A stretch of DNA of 54,047 bases from CAZHDI01 sp964531285 (GTDB lineage Bacteria; Pseudomonadota; Alphaproteobacteria; JAJFIK01). The notes below the pieces were generated by a model. That model was given only the letters and a program-made list of their open reading frames with translations. It had not been told where the DNA came from and did no database searches. The stretch covers positions 1 to 54,047 of the forward strand of contig CAZHDI010000013.1 in NCBI GenBank assembly GCA_964531285.1, given 5' to 3'. The position numbers were made by a program, and so were the translations under genes. Positions 1 through 8,494 of this stretch are shown here, piece after piece (the first letter of the stretch is position 1; the number at the start of each line of letters is the position of its first letter).

Positions 1-9
1 CCGCTCCGC

Positions 10-26
10 TTGGCCCGAAGGGCCAA
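10..26. other. Short intergenic hairpin
   Basis: A perfect 7-bp stem (TTGGCCC / GGGCCAA) with a 3-nt loop lies downstream of the minus-strand methyltransferase operon. There is no T-tract on either side, so a terminator role is possible but weak. The rest of bases 1-103 shows no gene; the window edge cuts whatever lies to the left. Confidence 0.35.
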
Positions 27-103
27 TGCTCACATGAAGCGCGCTCAAGGCTGCGTTTTGGCTGCGTCCGCTCCCCTCATTCATGGGCGCCGGGGGGGCG
101 GGA

Positions 104-1000
104 TCACGGCATCCTCACCAGGAGGCGGCTGACCGGCATGGCAAAGCCGGGTGTCGCTTGTGCAGCGAAGTAAGCGGCGAGGGTGTCCAACATGCGGGCG
201 CGGCCAGCCTCGGACAGGACGAACGCGGCGTAGTAGAAACCCGCCGCCTCAAGGGCGATGCGTTCGGGCGGGCCCTGGGCCGTGAAGACTTCGGTCTCGA
301 GCGTCACCTGCGCACCGTGAAACGCCTGGCGTGCCAGCGCCGTCAGGGCGCGGCCGTCCCGTACACGCGGATCGCCGAGTTCGGCATAGTGCGGGCGTTC
401 CTGGCGGACATGGCCTTCGATGATGGCGCTGACGTCAGCGTAGCCATCGGCGATGTCCGCCGGCCCGTCCACGATCGCGGCAAAGAGGCCGCCCGGCGCC
501 AACACCCGGCCAATCTCGGCCAGCACCGGGTCGATGGGATCCATCAGCGTCAGGGCCCAATGGCACAGGACGGCTTGAAAGGCGCCGTCGCCGGCCATGT
601 CGATCTTGTGGGCGAGACCTTCATGCAGCGCGACGCCCCGGCCCGCGAGCCGGTCCCGCGCCAGGACAAGTTCGGCCGCGCTCATGTCGATGCCGTAAAG
701 ATCGACGCCGCGCGGATAGCGATCGCGGCACAGGTCCAGCAGCACGCCGCTGCCGCAGGCCAGATCGAGCACCGCTTCGCCGGCTTGGGGGGCACAAGCG
801 CCGCACAGCCATTCATAACTGTTGCGCCCCTGATCATCGCGGCATGCGGTCGCGCAAGCCTGGGTAAAACCCGCCGCTTGGTCATGCACGGCCCTCAGGT
901 GGTCGCGGAGTCGCTCACCATCCGTACAGGGACCGTCGAGAGACCAGCGCGTTAAGCGGGGATCGGCGGCCGCTGTCGGGCGGGCCGTTTCATCGTTCAT
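104..1000 (-). CDS. Class I SAM-dependent methyltransferase
   Basis: Predicted cytoplasmic methyltransferase of 298 aa that would transfer a methyl group from S-adenosylmethionine; the acceptor cannot be told. The glycine-rich SAM loop is clear at residues 77-85 (VLDLACGSG), followed by an acidic ribose-binding residue at D105 (GIDMS) and the later LAPGGLF strand typical of Rossmann methyltransferases. The ATG at 1000 has an AGGAG about 6 bases upstream. It is the last gene of a three-gene minus-strand run, 36 bases after another methyltransferase and a PhyH-type hydroxylase, so it probably acts on the same small molecule. The fold is certain; ubiquinone/menaquinone or natural-product methylation are both possible. 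Confidence 0.85.
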   Translation of the reverse strand: MNDETARPTAAADPRLTRWSLDGPCTDGERLRDHLRAVHDQAAGFTQACATACRDDQGRNSYEWLCGACAPQAGEAVLDLACGSGVLLDLCRDRYPRGVDLYGIDMSAAELVLARDRLAGRGVALHEGLAHKIDMAGDGAFQAVLCHWALTLMDPIDPVLAEIGRVLAPGGLFAAIVDGPADIADGYADVSAIIEGHVRQERPHYAELGDPRVRDGRALTALARQAFHGAQVTLETEVFTAQGPPERIALEAAGFYYAAFVLSEAGRARMLDTLAAYFAAQATPGFAMPVSRLLVRMP

Positions 1001-1036
1001 TTTGGGCTCCTGGCCAGCCGGGAAGGGGCTAGCAGA

Positions 1037-1876
1037 TTATGCCTGAATCGAGATCATCGTCACACGTTGCGCAAAGCGCCATGCGTTGGATCCGTGGCAG
1101 GCTGACAAATAGGGTCCGGTGACGGTGTTGGACAGCATGTCGTCAAGAGTGAGCGTATCATCAAACAGGCAGCGTTGCAGATAACCCTCGACGGCGGCGC
1201 GTTGGTCGTCCGGGGCACCGTTTTCATAGGTGATGTCGCGGGCCGTAAAGGACGCACCCATGCGCGACAGCGTGTCGGTGATATCCTCGGCACAGACATA
1301 TGGCGCGCTGTCGGGGCGATCGAATCCCTCAAGATAAGCGCGATAGAATTTCAGATAATGCGCCTGCTCCGATGCGTGGGCGATAAAGCCGGTTCCGTCC
1401 GGGCCCATCGCATGCAAGAACCGCTCAAGACCAGCCTCCAGGTCGACGCGTGGCAGGGCATAAAGCGCATGGGTCGCCCAAACGACATCATAAGCGCCGC
1501 GGGCGCACTCCAGATCCTGAAGGGTGCAGATATACTCCGTACCCGGTATGAAGGGCGGTTGGAGGGCCTGACGCGCTTCGGCGACCGAGAAGGCGGAAGG
1601 GTCGAGCAGCGCATAATCGATGGCGGGCATGCCAAGCGTACCGATACCGGCGTGGGCGATCAGTGCACTGGGGAATTTGCCCGATCCGCACGCGACATCA
1701 AGCAGCTGCAGACGCCGGTCGCCAATCGGGGCCGCCCGCTCTTGCAACCAAGCCGCCCAATCGCGCGATTGCGCCAAATGGCGATAATCCACCGTGGCCA
1801 GGGCGTAAAAGGCATCCATTCCGGCACGGCGGTCTTCGCTCCAATGTTGGCAACTGCGGGCGAATGTATCGGTCAT
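1037..1876 (-). CDS. SAM-dependent methyltransferase (second of pair)
   Basis: Predicted SAM methyltransferase of 279 aa. The SAM-binding loop is at residues 58-66 (LLDVACGSG), after an N-terminal helical lid with many aromatic residues, which often shapes a small-molecule pocket. An in-frame upstream start at 1903 exists, but I prefer the ATG at 1876 because it forms an ATGA overlap with the stop of the upstream hydroxylase gene, a sign of translational coupling. The protein resembles its downstream neighbour only in the core fold. The acceptor is unknown. Tight coupling to a 2-oxoglutarate-type dioxygenase suggests sequential hydroxylation and methylation of one metabolite; that is inference. 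Confidence 0.83.
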   Translation of the reverse strand: MTDTFARSCQHWSEDRRAGMDAFYALATVDYRHLAQSRDWAAWLQERAAPIGDRRLQLLDVACGSGKFPSALIAHAGIGTLGMPAIDYALLDPSAFSVAEARQALQPPFIPGTEYICTLQDLECARGAYDVVWATHALYALPRVDLEAGLERFLHAMGPDGTGFIAHASEQAHYLKFYRAYLEGFDRPDSAPYVCAEDITDTLSRMGASFTARDITYENGAPDDQRAAVEGYLQRCLFDDTLTLDDMLSNTVTGPYLSACHGSNAWRFAQRVTMISIQA

Positions 1877-2898
1877 GACGGCGTCTCCGGCATGGGCCAG
1901 CAAATGGGATTGAGCGGGCTTGCGGCAAGCTCGCCGGGCTCCGTATCCGGAATGAATTTGCGCCAGTCGCCCGAAACAAGAGTGGGCGCGTCCATGATCC
2001 GCGCGCCGTCGGCGAAATAGGTGTTGGCCAGCACGAGCCGGCTTCTGGTGGTGCGGTTCGGGCCGGCGCTGTGGAAGCTGAGATTATGGTGAAAGCTGAC
2101 GGTTCCCATGTCGAAGGGGCCGTCGTCGATGGCCGTGCCCGCTGTGCGGAACGTATGCTCGACGCGCCGGTCGTAGCTGTCGTTGGTCTTGTCGAACGGG
2201 ATGTGATCGACCTGTTTCCAGGCATCGATCGGGCCGGCAAAGGCGAGCGGTCCCATGGCGGCGGGGATGGGCTGGGCCGGTATCCAGGCGGTCACCACGT
2301 CTTGCGTCTCGAGCGGGAAATGATGATCGTCGAAATGCCAGGGCGTGCGGCCGCATTCGGGTTCCTTGGACAGGAGATTGTCGTGATAAAGCCGTACCGC
2401 ATCGACACCGAGCAGGCGCGCGCCGATTCCGGCAATCCGGGGGCTGAGCACAAAGGCGCGGATGATGGGGTCATCAAGCCAGATCATCTCAAGGCTGAGG
2501 AAGCGGCCATTGGCACCCCCGTCGAGCCGCGTCTGGAAGGCGGCTTCCAAGTGCGCCGCCATGTCGCGGCGCAGGCGCGCGGTCGCACCGGGCGACAAGA
2601 CGTCAGGCAGCTTGATATAGCCTTGGGCCTGAAACCGATCGATCTGGTCGTCCGTCAGCGGATAGGGCGTTGTCAGCTCATCGCGCAGCGTGTCGTGATC
2701 GGCGGGCGTGGCCGCCAGGGCCGCAACGGGTTGCAACGGTCCTTCATTGCCCGTCGTGTAGCCCAGGGAGACGTACCAGTCCCACCAATCCTGGTTGTTG
2801 CCGTCCCAATCGCCCGATATGTCATATCGGTCCGGATCGATGGCCCTCCCCGTCGTGCTCATGCGCGTCGTACTCCCGCCAATGTCATCTGTCATCAT
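1873..2898 (-). CDS. Phytanoyl-CoA dioxygenase (PhyH) family protein
   Basis: Predicted non-haem Fe(II)/2-oxoglutarate oxygenase of 341 aa. The HxD iron-binding pair is visible at H188-D190 in the context TPWHFDDHHF. The distal histidine is likely H276 in SFHSAGPNRTTRSR, whose arginines would hold 2-oxoglutarate. The order NLLSKEP, HFD, and distal His-Arg is the usual PhyH layout, and length fits. Two ATGs stand in tandem at 2898 and 2895, with GAGG upstream. It is first in the operon with two methyltransferases and overlaps the next gene by four bases. Substrate is unknown; members hydroxylate acyl-CoAs, ectoine, phosphonates and natural products. Confidence 0.85.
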   Translation of the reverse strand: MMTDDIGGSTTRMSTTGRAIDPDRYDISGDWDGNNQDWWDWYVSLGYTTGNEGPLQPVAALAATPADHDTLRDELTTPYPLTDDQIDRFQAQGYIKLPDVLSPGATARLRRDMAAHLEAAFQTRLDGGANGRFLSLEMIWLDDPIIRAFVLSPRIAGIGARLLGVDAVRLYHDNLLSKEPECGRTPWHFDDHHFPLETQDVVTAWIPAQPIPAAMGPLAFAGPIDAWKQVDHIPFDKTNDSYDRRVEHTFRTAGTAIDDGPFDMGTVSFHHNLSFHSAGPNRTTRSRLVLANTYFADGARIMDAPTLVSGDWRKFIPDTEPGELAASPLNPICWPMPETPS

Positions 2899-3230
2899 TC
2901 TTATAGCCTCACACCTAGGGCAGGGCGGTGTCAGGGCGAGGATCGGGCGCGTCTCGAGTGCCCGGGCTTGGTTTTGCGTGCTTTCCAGGCGGAAAACCGC
3001 CCCGGTTCACGTCGCTCACTCCTAAAAGCGCTTTAGGCGGATGGCTCGGCCTTGGCTTGCGTCCATGGGGGCAGGTCAGCATCCCGGCTGATGGGCGCTC
3101 GGAACGGGACTTTTTCAACAGCCTGCTAATTCAACAGCCTGCTAACGGCCCCCAAGCGCGGTCACGGAATTCGGGATCGTTGACGACGCTCGAGGTCTTC
3201 CGTCTGTCGCGTTCCTACCCTGCACGTGCC
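2899..3230. other. Intergenic region with mobile-element scar
   Basis: No gene is supported here. The stretch holds an imperfect palindrome around 3021-3037 (CCTAAAAGCGCTTTAGG) and the tandem transposon-end-like sequence described separately. It also contains the promoter region of the minus-strand hydroxylase operon, though no convincing -35/-10 pair stands out. Confidence 0.5.
3107..3145. repeat. Tandem 16-bp repeat resembling an IS terminus
   Basis: The 16-mer TTCAACAGCCTGCTAA occurs twice, head to tail and without mismatch, at 3114-3129 and 3130-3145. It is preceded by GGGACTTT, giving a string (GACTTTTTCAACAGCCTGCT) of the kind seen at ends of some bacterial insertion sequences. No transposase is present nearby, so this looks like a scar or a duplicated element end. 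The IS family is not assigned. Confidence 0.55.
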
Positions 3231-3710
3231 TTAGCGCCTTGACGGCCCGTCGGTCGACGGACGAATCCCTCTATCGCCGACGACCGTTTGAATTCTTGAA
3301 CCAGCGGAACAGGAAAAGGATCGCGGCGTTGGCTGCGAGCAGCGGAGTTGGTCCCCTGAAATAGTCTGTTCGATGATAAGCTCAGCAATTGGAGAGCCAT
3401 TTTCGACGGTCGACACATAGCGGCACCAAAGGTTGAAGATCCCTGCGTCGTTGCGTCTCGCCGACCCGCCCGAGAACGTATACCAAAGCGTCAGGCTGCG
3501 CGGTTCCCACCCATCCGGATGATCCGATAAATCGTCATCGCCATTCTCGTGCGTGTACCGGACCTTGCCGGCCAGCGCATCAATGGACGGAAGATATTTG
3601 TAATTGCTGATCTTGTCCGGGCATTCGTATGTCACAGCAACCTCTGCTGCTGCCGCTGCCGCCGGTGTGAGAAACGCCGCCAAGGCGCAAATAGGAATGA
3701 ACCGATTCAT
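3231..3710 (-). CDS. Small secreted protein of unknown function
   Basis: A 159-aa product with a clear Sec signal peptide: Met-Asn-Arg, a hydrophobic core, then an Ala-rich stretch with likely cleavage near residue 22 (AAAAAA-EV). The mature part is short and polar and holds four cysteines (in YECPD, LWCRY, LRCSQ, FSCSA), which could form two disulfides in the periplasm. I recognise no domain. The gene stands alone between the scar region and the antiporter, so context gives no function. The C-terminal Arg/Pro/Gly-rich end after the last cysteine is weakly conserved-looking and the true end could be affected by the nearby rearrangement scar. Confidence 0.6.
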   Translation of the reverse strand: MNRFIPICALAAFLTPAAAAAAEVAVTYECPDKISNYKYLPSIDALAGKVRYTHENGDDDLSDHPDGWEPRSLTLWYTFSGGSARRNDAGIFNLWCRYVSTVENGSPIAELIIEQTISGDQLRCSQPTPRSFSCSAGSRIQTVVGDRGIRPSTDGPSRR

Positions 3711-4136
3711 CGTGTGCTATTTCCCCTCGATGCTGTGTCGGTCGTGTCTCAGACGATCATACCACGGCAAGAATACGAGACGGGGAAGACGTGGTCCACG
3801 CCACCGATGTCCGGTCTGATGTCGCACCGTGGCCCGTGACTTGGATGGGACCGGCGGTCTGACGGTCCGACAGAGGAGACCCGTTTCCCGGTGGAGGATT
3901 ACGCCTTAAGCGTGTTTCGCTGCAAGCTACTCTTGCGGTTCTTAGTGCAATTTTGTATCACTTGATGGCGGTTTTTGATCTTCGGTAGCTCAGGGTATCA
4001 GTGGTGGCCAAACCTCCAGGGCGGTTCGCATCCGGTGATCGGCCAGCCGTAGACAAACGGACCGCTGCCTCTGCCGACAGCGTTGCCATCGGGGTCGCTC
4101 GCATGTGCCTCCCGCCGCGCGGGACGGCGTGAGCCG
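3711..4136. other. Intergenic region without supported gene
   Basis: About 425 bases between the divergent secreted-protein gene and the antiporter. No ORF with credible composition is seen. The segment 3900-3990 is more AT-rich than its surroundings and may carry promoters for either side, but no clear sigma-70 pair could be assigned. Confidence 0.4.
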
Positions 4137-5855
4137 ATGGCCGATCCCTTCGCCGGATATCTGTTTTATGAGATTGCCGCGTTACTCGTTCTGGCGGCGA
4201 CGGTCGGCTTTGCGGGCTTGATGCTGCGCCAGCCCTTGATCGTGAGTTTTATCGCGGTTGGCATTCTGGCCGGGCCGTCGGTCTTCGATATCGCCCGGTC
4301 CGATGTCCAAATCGATCTGCTGGCCGAACTGGGGATCGCAGTCCTATTGTTTCTGGTCGGACTGAAACTCGACCTGACGCTGGTGCGGACCCTGGGGGCG
4401 GTGGCGCTGACCACCGGTCTGGGCCAAGTGGCCTTCACGACCCTGTTCGGGTTCCTGATTGCGCTGGCTCTGGGCCTTGATCCGTTGACAAGCCTTTATG
4501 TCGCCATCGCCCTCACGTTTTCCTCGACGATCATCATCGTGAAACTTCTGTCCGACAAACGGGAGATCGATTCCCTGCACGGACGGATTGCTCTGGGGTT
4601 TTTGATCGTCCAGGACCTTGTGGTCGTTCTGGCCATGATTGTGCTGTCCGCCGTCGGCATCGGTGCGTCCGGCGATACCGCGTTAGGCGACGTGGTCCGG
4701 GTCTTCGCGTTTGGCCTCGCGATGCTGGGCGCGGTGCTGGTCTTTACGCGGTATGTTGCGACGCCGCTGGTCGAACGGTTGTCACGGGCGCCGGAATTGC
4801 TGGTGTCCTTTGCCATTGGCTGGGCCGCGCTTCTGGCGGCGCTGGGCCACTATCTGGGGTTCGGCAAGGAACTGGGCGGGCTGCTCGCGGGGGTGTCCTT
4901 GGCGTCGACACCGTTCCGCGAGGCCATCTCCGCGCGTCTGGCCTCGCTGCGTGACTTTCTTCTGTTGTTCTTTTTCATCGCGCTGGGCTCGTCGCTGGAT
5001 CTGTCGGCCCTGGGGGCGAGCGTCGCGCCGGCCCTTGTTTTTTCGCTCTTTGTGCTGATCGGCAATCCGCTCATCGTTCTGGTGATCATGAGCGCCATGG
5101 GGTACCGCAAACGCACTGGGTTCCTGGCCGGTCTCACCGTGGCGCAGATCAGCGAGTTTTCCCTGATCTTCATGGCGATGGGGGCCGGGCTCGGCCATGT
5201 ATCGGGCGATGCGCTGGGTCTGGTGACTCTGGTCGGCCTGATCACGATTGCGGCGTCGACTTATATGATCACCTATTCCCATATTCTTTATGACAGGCTC
5301 GAACCGGTTCTGCGCATTTTCGAGCGCCGGGTGCCGACCCGGGAGACCCAGGAGGCGCCGGTTTCCGTCCGGCCATACGACGTCATTATCTTCGGTGTGG
5401 GCCGGTACGGATCGGCGATCGCCGATGCGCTGACCAATGCCGGCCAGCGGGTCCTCGCCGTCGATTTCAACCCGCGTGTTCTGCGCCATGAGCAGGCGGC
5501 ACACATCGACACGGTCTATGGCGATGCAACGGACCCGGAGTTTATCGCGCATCTCCCGGTGCAGAGCGCGCGCTGGGTGATTTCGGCGCTGCCGGACCAT
5601 GATCGCGGTCTGACCCATGACGATGCGCGGCGCATTCTCCTGCGGTCATTGAAAGATTCAGGCTTTGACGGGTCCATCGCCATCGCGGCTCACCATGGCG
5701 ATGCGGTGGGCGACCTGCGGACGCTCGGCGCCGATCTGATTTTGCTTCCCTTCCGGGACGCGGCCGTGGAAGCGGTCTCTCTCATTCTGGAAAATCGGTC
5801 GCCCCGGGGCGGCCCGGTCGAGGATCCCTCCGGTCAGAAGGAGTTGGCATCATGA
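4137..5855 (+). CDS. CPA2 family cation:proton antiporter with TrkA-N domain
   Basis: Inner-membrane monovalent cation/proton antiporter of the KefB/KefC/YbaL type, 572 aa from the chosen ATG; an upstream in-frame TTG at 4083 would add 18 polar residues that do not look like part of the family. About twelve hydrophobic segments fill the first 380 residues, including the hallmark KLLSDKREIDSLHGR followed by FLIVQDLVVV. After a short linker a Rossmann RCK/TrkA-N domain begins (VIIFGVGRYGSAIADAL), with the acidic AVDFNP strand end that binds NAD(H). Its stop overlaps the start of the next gene, a universal stress protein. The pair probably links ion efflux and pH to stress sensing. The ion (K+ or Na+) is not determined. 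Confidence 0.9.
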   Translation: MADPFAGYLFYEIAALLVLAATVGFAGLMLRQPLIVSFIAVGILAGPSVFDIARSDVQIDLLAELGIAVLLFLVGLKLDLTLVRTLGAVALTTGLGQVAFTTLFGFLIALALGLDPLTSLYVAIALTFSSTIIIVKLLSDKREIDSLHGRIALGFLIVQDLVVVLAMIVLSAVGIGASGDTALGDVVRVFAFGLAMLGAVLVFTRYVATPLVERLSRAPELLVSFAIGWAALLAALGHYLGFGKELGGLLAGVSLASTPFREAISARLASLRDFLLLFFFIALGSSLDLSALGASVAPALVFSLFVLIGNPLIVLVIMSAMGYRKRTGFLAGLTVAQISEFSLIFMAMGAGLGHVSGDALGLVTLVGLITIAASTYMITYSHILYDRLEPVLRIFERRVPTRETQEAPVSVRPYDVIIFGVGRYGSAIADALTNAGQRVLAVDFNPRVLRHEQAAHIDTVYGDATDPEFIAHLPVQSARWVISALPDHDRGLTHDDARRILLRSLKDSGFDGSIAIAAHHGDAVGDLRTLGADLILLPFRDAAVEAVSLILENRSPRGGPVEDPSGQKELAS

Positions 5856-6850
5856 GCACGGATCATCTGGCTGCTGACAAGCCGCCATTCTCCAGAATTC
5901 TCGCGGTTTGCGATAAGGACGAAACGGCGAGCGAAACCCTGGAGACCGCCGTCCGCCTCGGCGCCCTGTGGGGCGCGCAGGTTCTGGCCTTCGATGTGGT
6001 CGATCTGCCGTCCGATATTGACCGGCTGTCGCGCCTGTCCGGGATCACGCGGGAAAAGGTCACCGGCGACATGGTCGAGGAACGCCGGGCGCGTCTGGCG
6101 GCCATTGCAAAGATGGTCCGACCGGGACAGGTGCCCCCCATCAAGATCGCCACCGGAAAGTTGTTTCTCCAGGTGATTCACGAGGTGCTCGACGGCGGGC
6201 ATGATCTGGTGATCAAGGCCGCCGAGACCATCGAAGGCACCAAACCCATGCTGTTCGCCAGCACGGACCAGCATCTTCTGCGCAAATGTCCGTGTCCGGT
6301 CTGGCTGTTGTCCGGCCCCTCGGCCACGGCTGCGAAGACCGTTGTCGCGGCGGTCGATGTGGATGATTTCGCCCATGATCAGCCTGCGGTGCAGGCCGGC
6401 CTCAATGAACGGATCATCATGATCGCCGCCCATATCGCGGCGGTCCAGAATGCCGACCTGCATGTCCTTTATGCCCGGGATGCCATGGACGAAAGTTCCA
6501 TCCGCCATTGGGCGAGCGGCCGGCAGTCGGCCGAGCAGCTTCTGCGCCAGATCGACACGGACGACATGCGCAATCTGGTCGGTCTGATCAGCCGGTGCGT
6601 CGACCGGCTGGGCGGGGACCTGGGCGATCGCGTTGCCATCGAACCCCATTTGCTGCGCGGTCAGGCCAGGCAGGCCATTGCCGGCTTCATCGAGGATAAA
6701 ACCGCGGCGCTTCTGGTGATGGGGACGATTGCGCGCACGGGCGTGCCGGGTTTCATCATTGGGAACACTGCCGAAGACATTCTCAACAGTGTGGAATGCT
6801 CCATCGTGACCGTGAAGCCGCCGGGCTATGTCAGTCCGGTGGCGCGCTGA
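5852..6850 (+). CDS. Tandem-domain universal stress protein (UspE-like)
   Basis: Cytoplasmic UspA-superfamily protein of 332 aa with two Usp folds, roughly residues 8-155 and 160-325. The second half ends with the nucleotide-binding pattern GTIARTGVPGFIIGNTAEDI (G-x2-G-x-type loop followed by GNTAE), near VTVKPPG, typical of UspE-like proteins. The first half lacks the full loop, as is common in tandem Usps. The start ATG overlaps the stop of the antiporter gene (ATGA), so the two are translated together. Usp proteins are often partners or regulators of transporters, and here direct regulation of the antiporter is a reasonable inference. Confidence 0.88.
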   Translation: MSTDHLAADKPPFSRILAVCDKDETASETLETAVRLGALWGAQVLAFDVVDLPSDIDRLSRLSGITREKVTGDMVEERRARLAAIAKMVRPGQVPPIKIATGKLFLQVIHEVLDGGHDLVIKAAETIEGTKPMLFASTDQHLLRKCPCPVWLLSGPSATAAKTVVAAVDVDDFAHDQPAVQAGLNERIIMIAAHIAAVQNADLHVLYARDAMDESSIRHWASGRQSAEQLLRQIDTDDMRNLVGLISRCVDRLGGDLGDRVAIEPHLLRGQARQAIAGFIEDKTAALLVMGTIARTGVPGFIIGNTAEDILNSVECSIVTVKPPGYVSPVAR

Positions 6851-6947
6851 CGGCCAGACGTCCAGAGGCAGGATCCCGCGCCTTTGCCACGGAGCCCTGC
6901 GAGTGTGCTAGGACAGGCTCCAGAAAAAGGACATCAGGGAGACTGTC

Positions 6948-8444
6948 ATGCGCGAGGTCACGCATTTCATCAATGGCGGCCCGGTACCGGGCGCGTCGGG
7001 CCGGACGGGCGATATTTTCGATCCCAATACGGGCGCCGTGCAAGCGCGTGTGGCGCTGGCCAGTGCCGATGAGGTGGATGCCGCGGTTCAGGCCGCAAAG
7101 GCCGCGCAGCCGGCATGGGCCGCGACCAATCCCCAGCGCCGGGCGCGGGTTCTGTTCGCGTTCAAGGCCCTTGTCGAGGCGCATATGGACGAACTGGCCG
7201 CGCTGCTATCGAGCGAGCACGGCAAGGTGCTGGCGGATGCGCGCGGGGATGTACAGCGCGGTCTCGATGTCGTCGAATTCGCCTGCGGCATTCCGCATCT
7301 TTTGAAAGGGGAGTACACGGAAGGCGCGGGTCCCGGGATCGATGTCTATTCCATGCGCCAGCCCCTCGGTGTCGGGGCGGGGATCACACCGTTTAATTTT
7401 CCCGCAATGATCCCGATGTGGATGTTCTCCATCGCGATCGCCTGCGGTAACACCTTCATCCTGAAGCCCTCGGAAAAGGATCCGTCGGTTCCGGTGCGTC
7501 TGGCCGAGCTGATGCGGGAGGCCGGTGCGCCCGAGGGCGTGCTGAATGTGGTGCACGGGGACAAAACCGCGGTCGATGCCATCCTGACCCATCCCGATAT
7601 CAAGGCAGTGAGCTTTGTGGGATCGTCCGACATCGCCCAATATGTCTACAGCACCGGAACGGCCCACGCCAAACGCGTCCAGGCCATGGGCGGAGCAAAA
7701 AACCACGGCATCATCATGCCGGATGCGGATATGGATCAGGCGATCAAGGATATCGTCGGCGCGGCGTTCGGCTCGGCCGGGGAACGGTGCATGGCGCTGC
7801 CCGTGGCGGTGCCGGTCGGCGCCAAGACGGCCGACGCCTTTGTCGAGCGGGTGGTCGAAGAAGCCAGGAAACTCCAGATCGGCGTGTCCAGTGATCCGGA
7901 TGCGCAGTACGGTCCGGTCGTTACGGCGGCACACAGGGCGCGCATCGAGGACTATATCGGGCTCGGTGTCGAGGAAGGCGCGGACCTGAAACTGGACGGG
8001 CGCGGGTTTACGCTTCAGGGCCACGAGAACGGCTTTTTCATCGGGCCGTCCGTGTTCGATCATGTGACGCCGGACATGCGGTCATATCAGGACGAGATTT
8101 TCGGTCCGGTGCTTCAGGTCGTGCGCGCCGAGAGCCTTGAAGAAGCGGCGAGCCTGCCGAGCCGTCATCAGTACGGGAACGGTGTCGCGATCTTTACCAG
8201 CAATGGCCGGGCCGCGCGTGAGTTTGCCGCGCAGGTCGATGTCGGCTTGGTCGGCATCAATGTGCCGATCCCGGTGCCGGTGTCCTATCACACCTTTGGC
8301 GGCTGGAAGCGGTCCATGTTCGGCGACACCAACCAGCATGGTCCCGAAGGCGTCCGGTTCTGGACGAAGATCAAGACCGTCACCCAGCGCTGGCCGGAAG
8401 GCGATGTGGGCGATCAGGCCTTCGTCATTCCGACCATGGGCTGA
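6948..8444 (+). CDS. mmsA: Methylmalonate-semialdehyde dehydrogenase (CoA-acylating)
   Basis: Converts (methyl)malonate semialdehyde with NAD+ and CoA to propionyl-CoA or acetyl-CoA and CO2, the last step of valine, beta-alanine and thymine breakdown. The 498-aa protein has the aldehyde dehydrogenase order: TPFNFPAMIPMWMFSIA, cofactor-site KPSEKDPSVP, GSSDIAQYV and the catalytic Cys281 in GSAGERCMALP. The GERCMA form, and lack of the usual general-base Glu of ordinary ALDHs, is typical of the CoA-dependent MmsA class. An SD-like AGGGAG precedes the ATG. It heads a plus-strand run with mmsB and amine-catabolism genes. Identification is secure. Confidence 0.94.
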   Translation: MREVTHFINGGPVPGASGRTGDIFDPNTGAVQARVALASADEVDAAVQAAKAAQPAWAATNPQRRARVLFAFKALVEAHMDELAALLSSEHGKVLADARGDVQRGLDVVEFACGIPHLLKGEYTEGAGPGIDVYSMRQPLGVGAGITPFNFPAMIPMWMFSIAIACGNTFILKPSEKDPSVPVRLAELMREAGAPEGVLNVVHGDKTAVDAILTHPDIKAVSFVGSSDIAQYVYSTGTAHAKRVQAMGGAKNHGIIMPDADMDQAIKDIVGAAFGSAGERCMALPVAVPVGAKTADAFVERVVEEARKLQIGVSSDPDAQYGPVVTAAHRARIEDYIGLGVEEGADLKLDGRGFTLQGHENGFFIGPSVFDHVTPDMRSYQDEIFGPVLQVVRAESLEEAASLPSRHQYGNGVAIFTSNGRAAREFAAQVDVGLVGINVPIPVPVSYHTFGGWKRSMFGDTNQHGPEGVRFWTKIKTVTQRWPEGDVGDQAFVIPTMG

Positions 8445-8494
8445 CGGAGCATCGCCGGGGCGACAGGGTAAACGACAAGAAAAGGAGTCCGGTC

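Noticed and set aside
2928..3242. Open frame of 104 aa on the plus strand ending near the IS-like repeat
   Set aside because: Low-complexity, Gly/Arg/Pro-rich translation caused by GC-rich DNA; it runs through the transposon-end repeat and has no family features.
3985..4060. tRNA-like string: GGTAGCTCAG followed by GGTTCGCATCC and GGCCA
   Set aside because: The D-arm and T-loop look-alikes do not sit in a closing cloverleaf: no matching acceptor strands, no D-stem partner, no proper anticodon stem.
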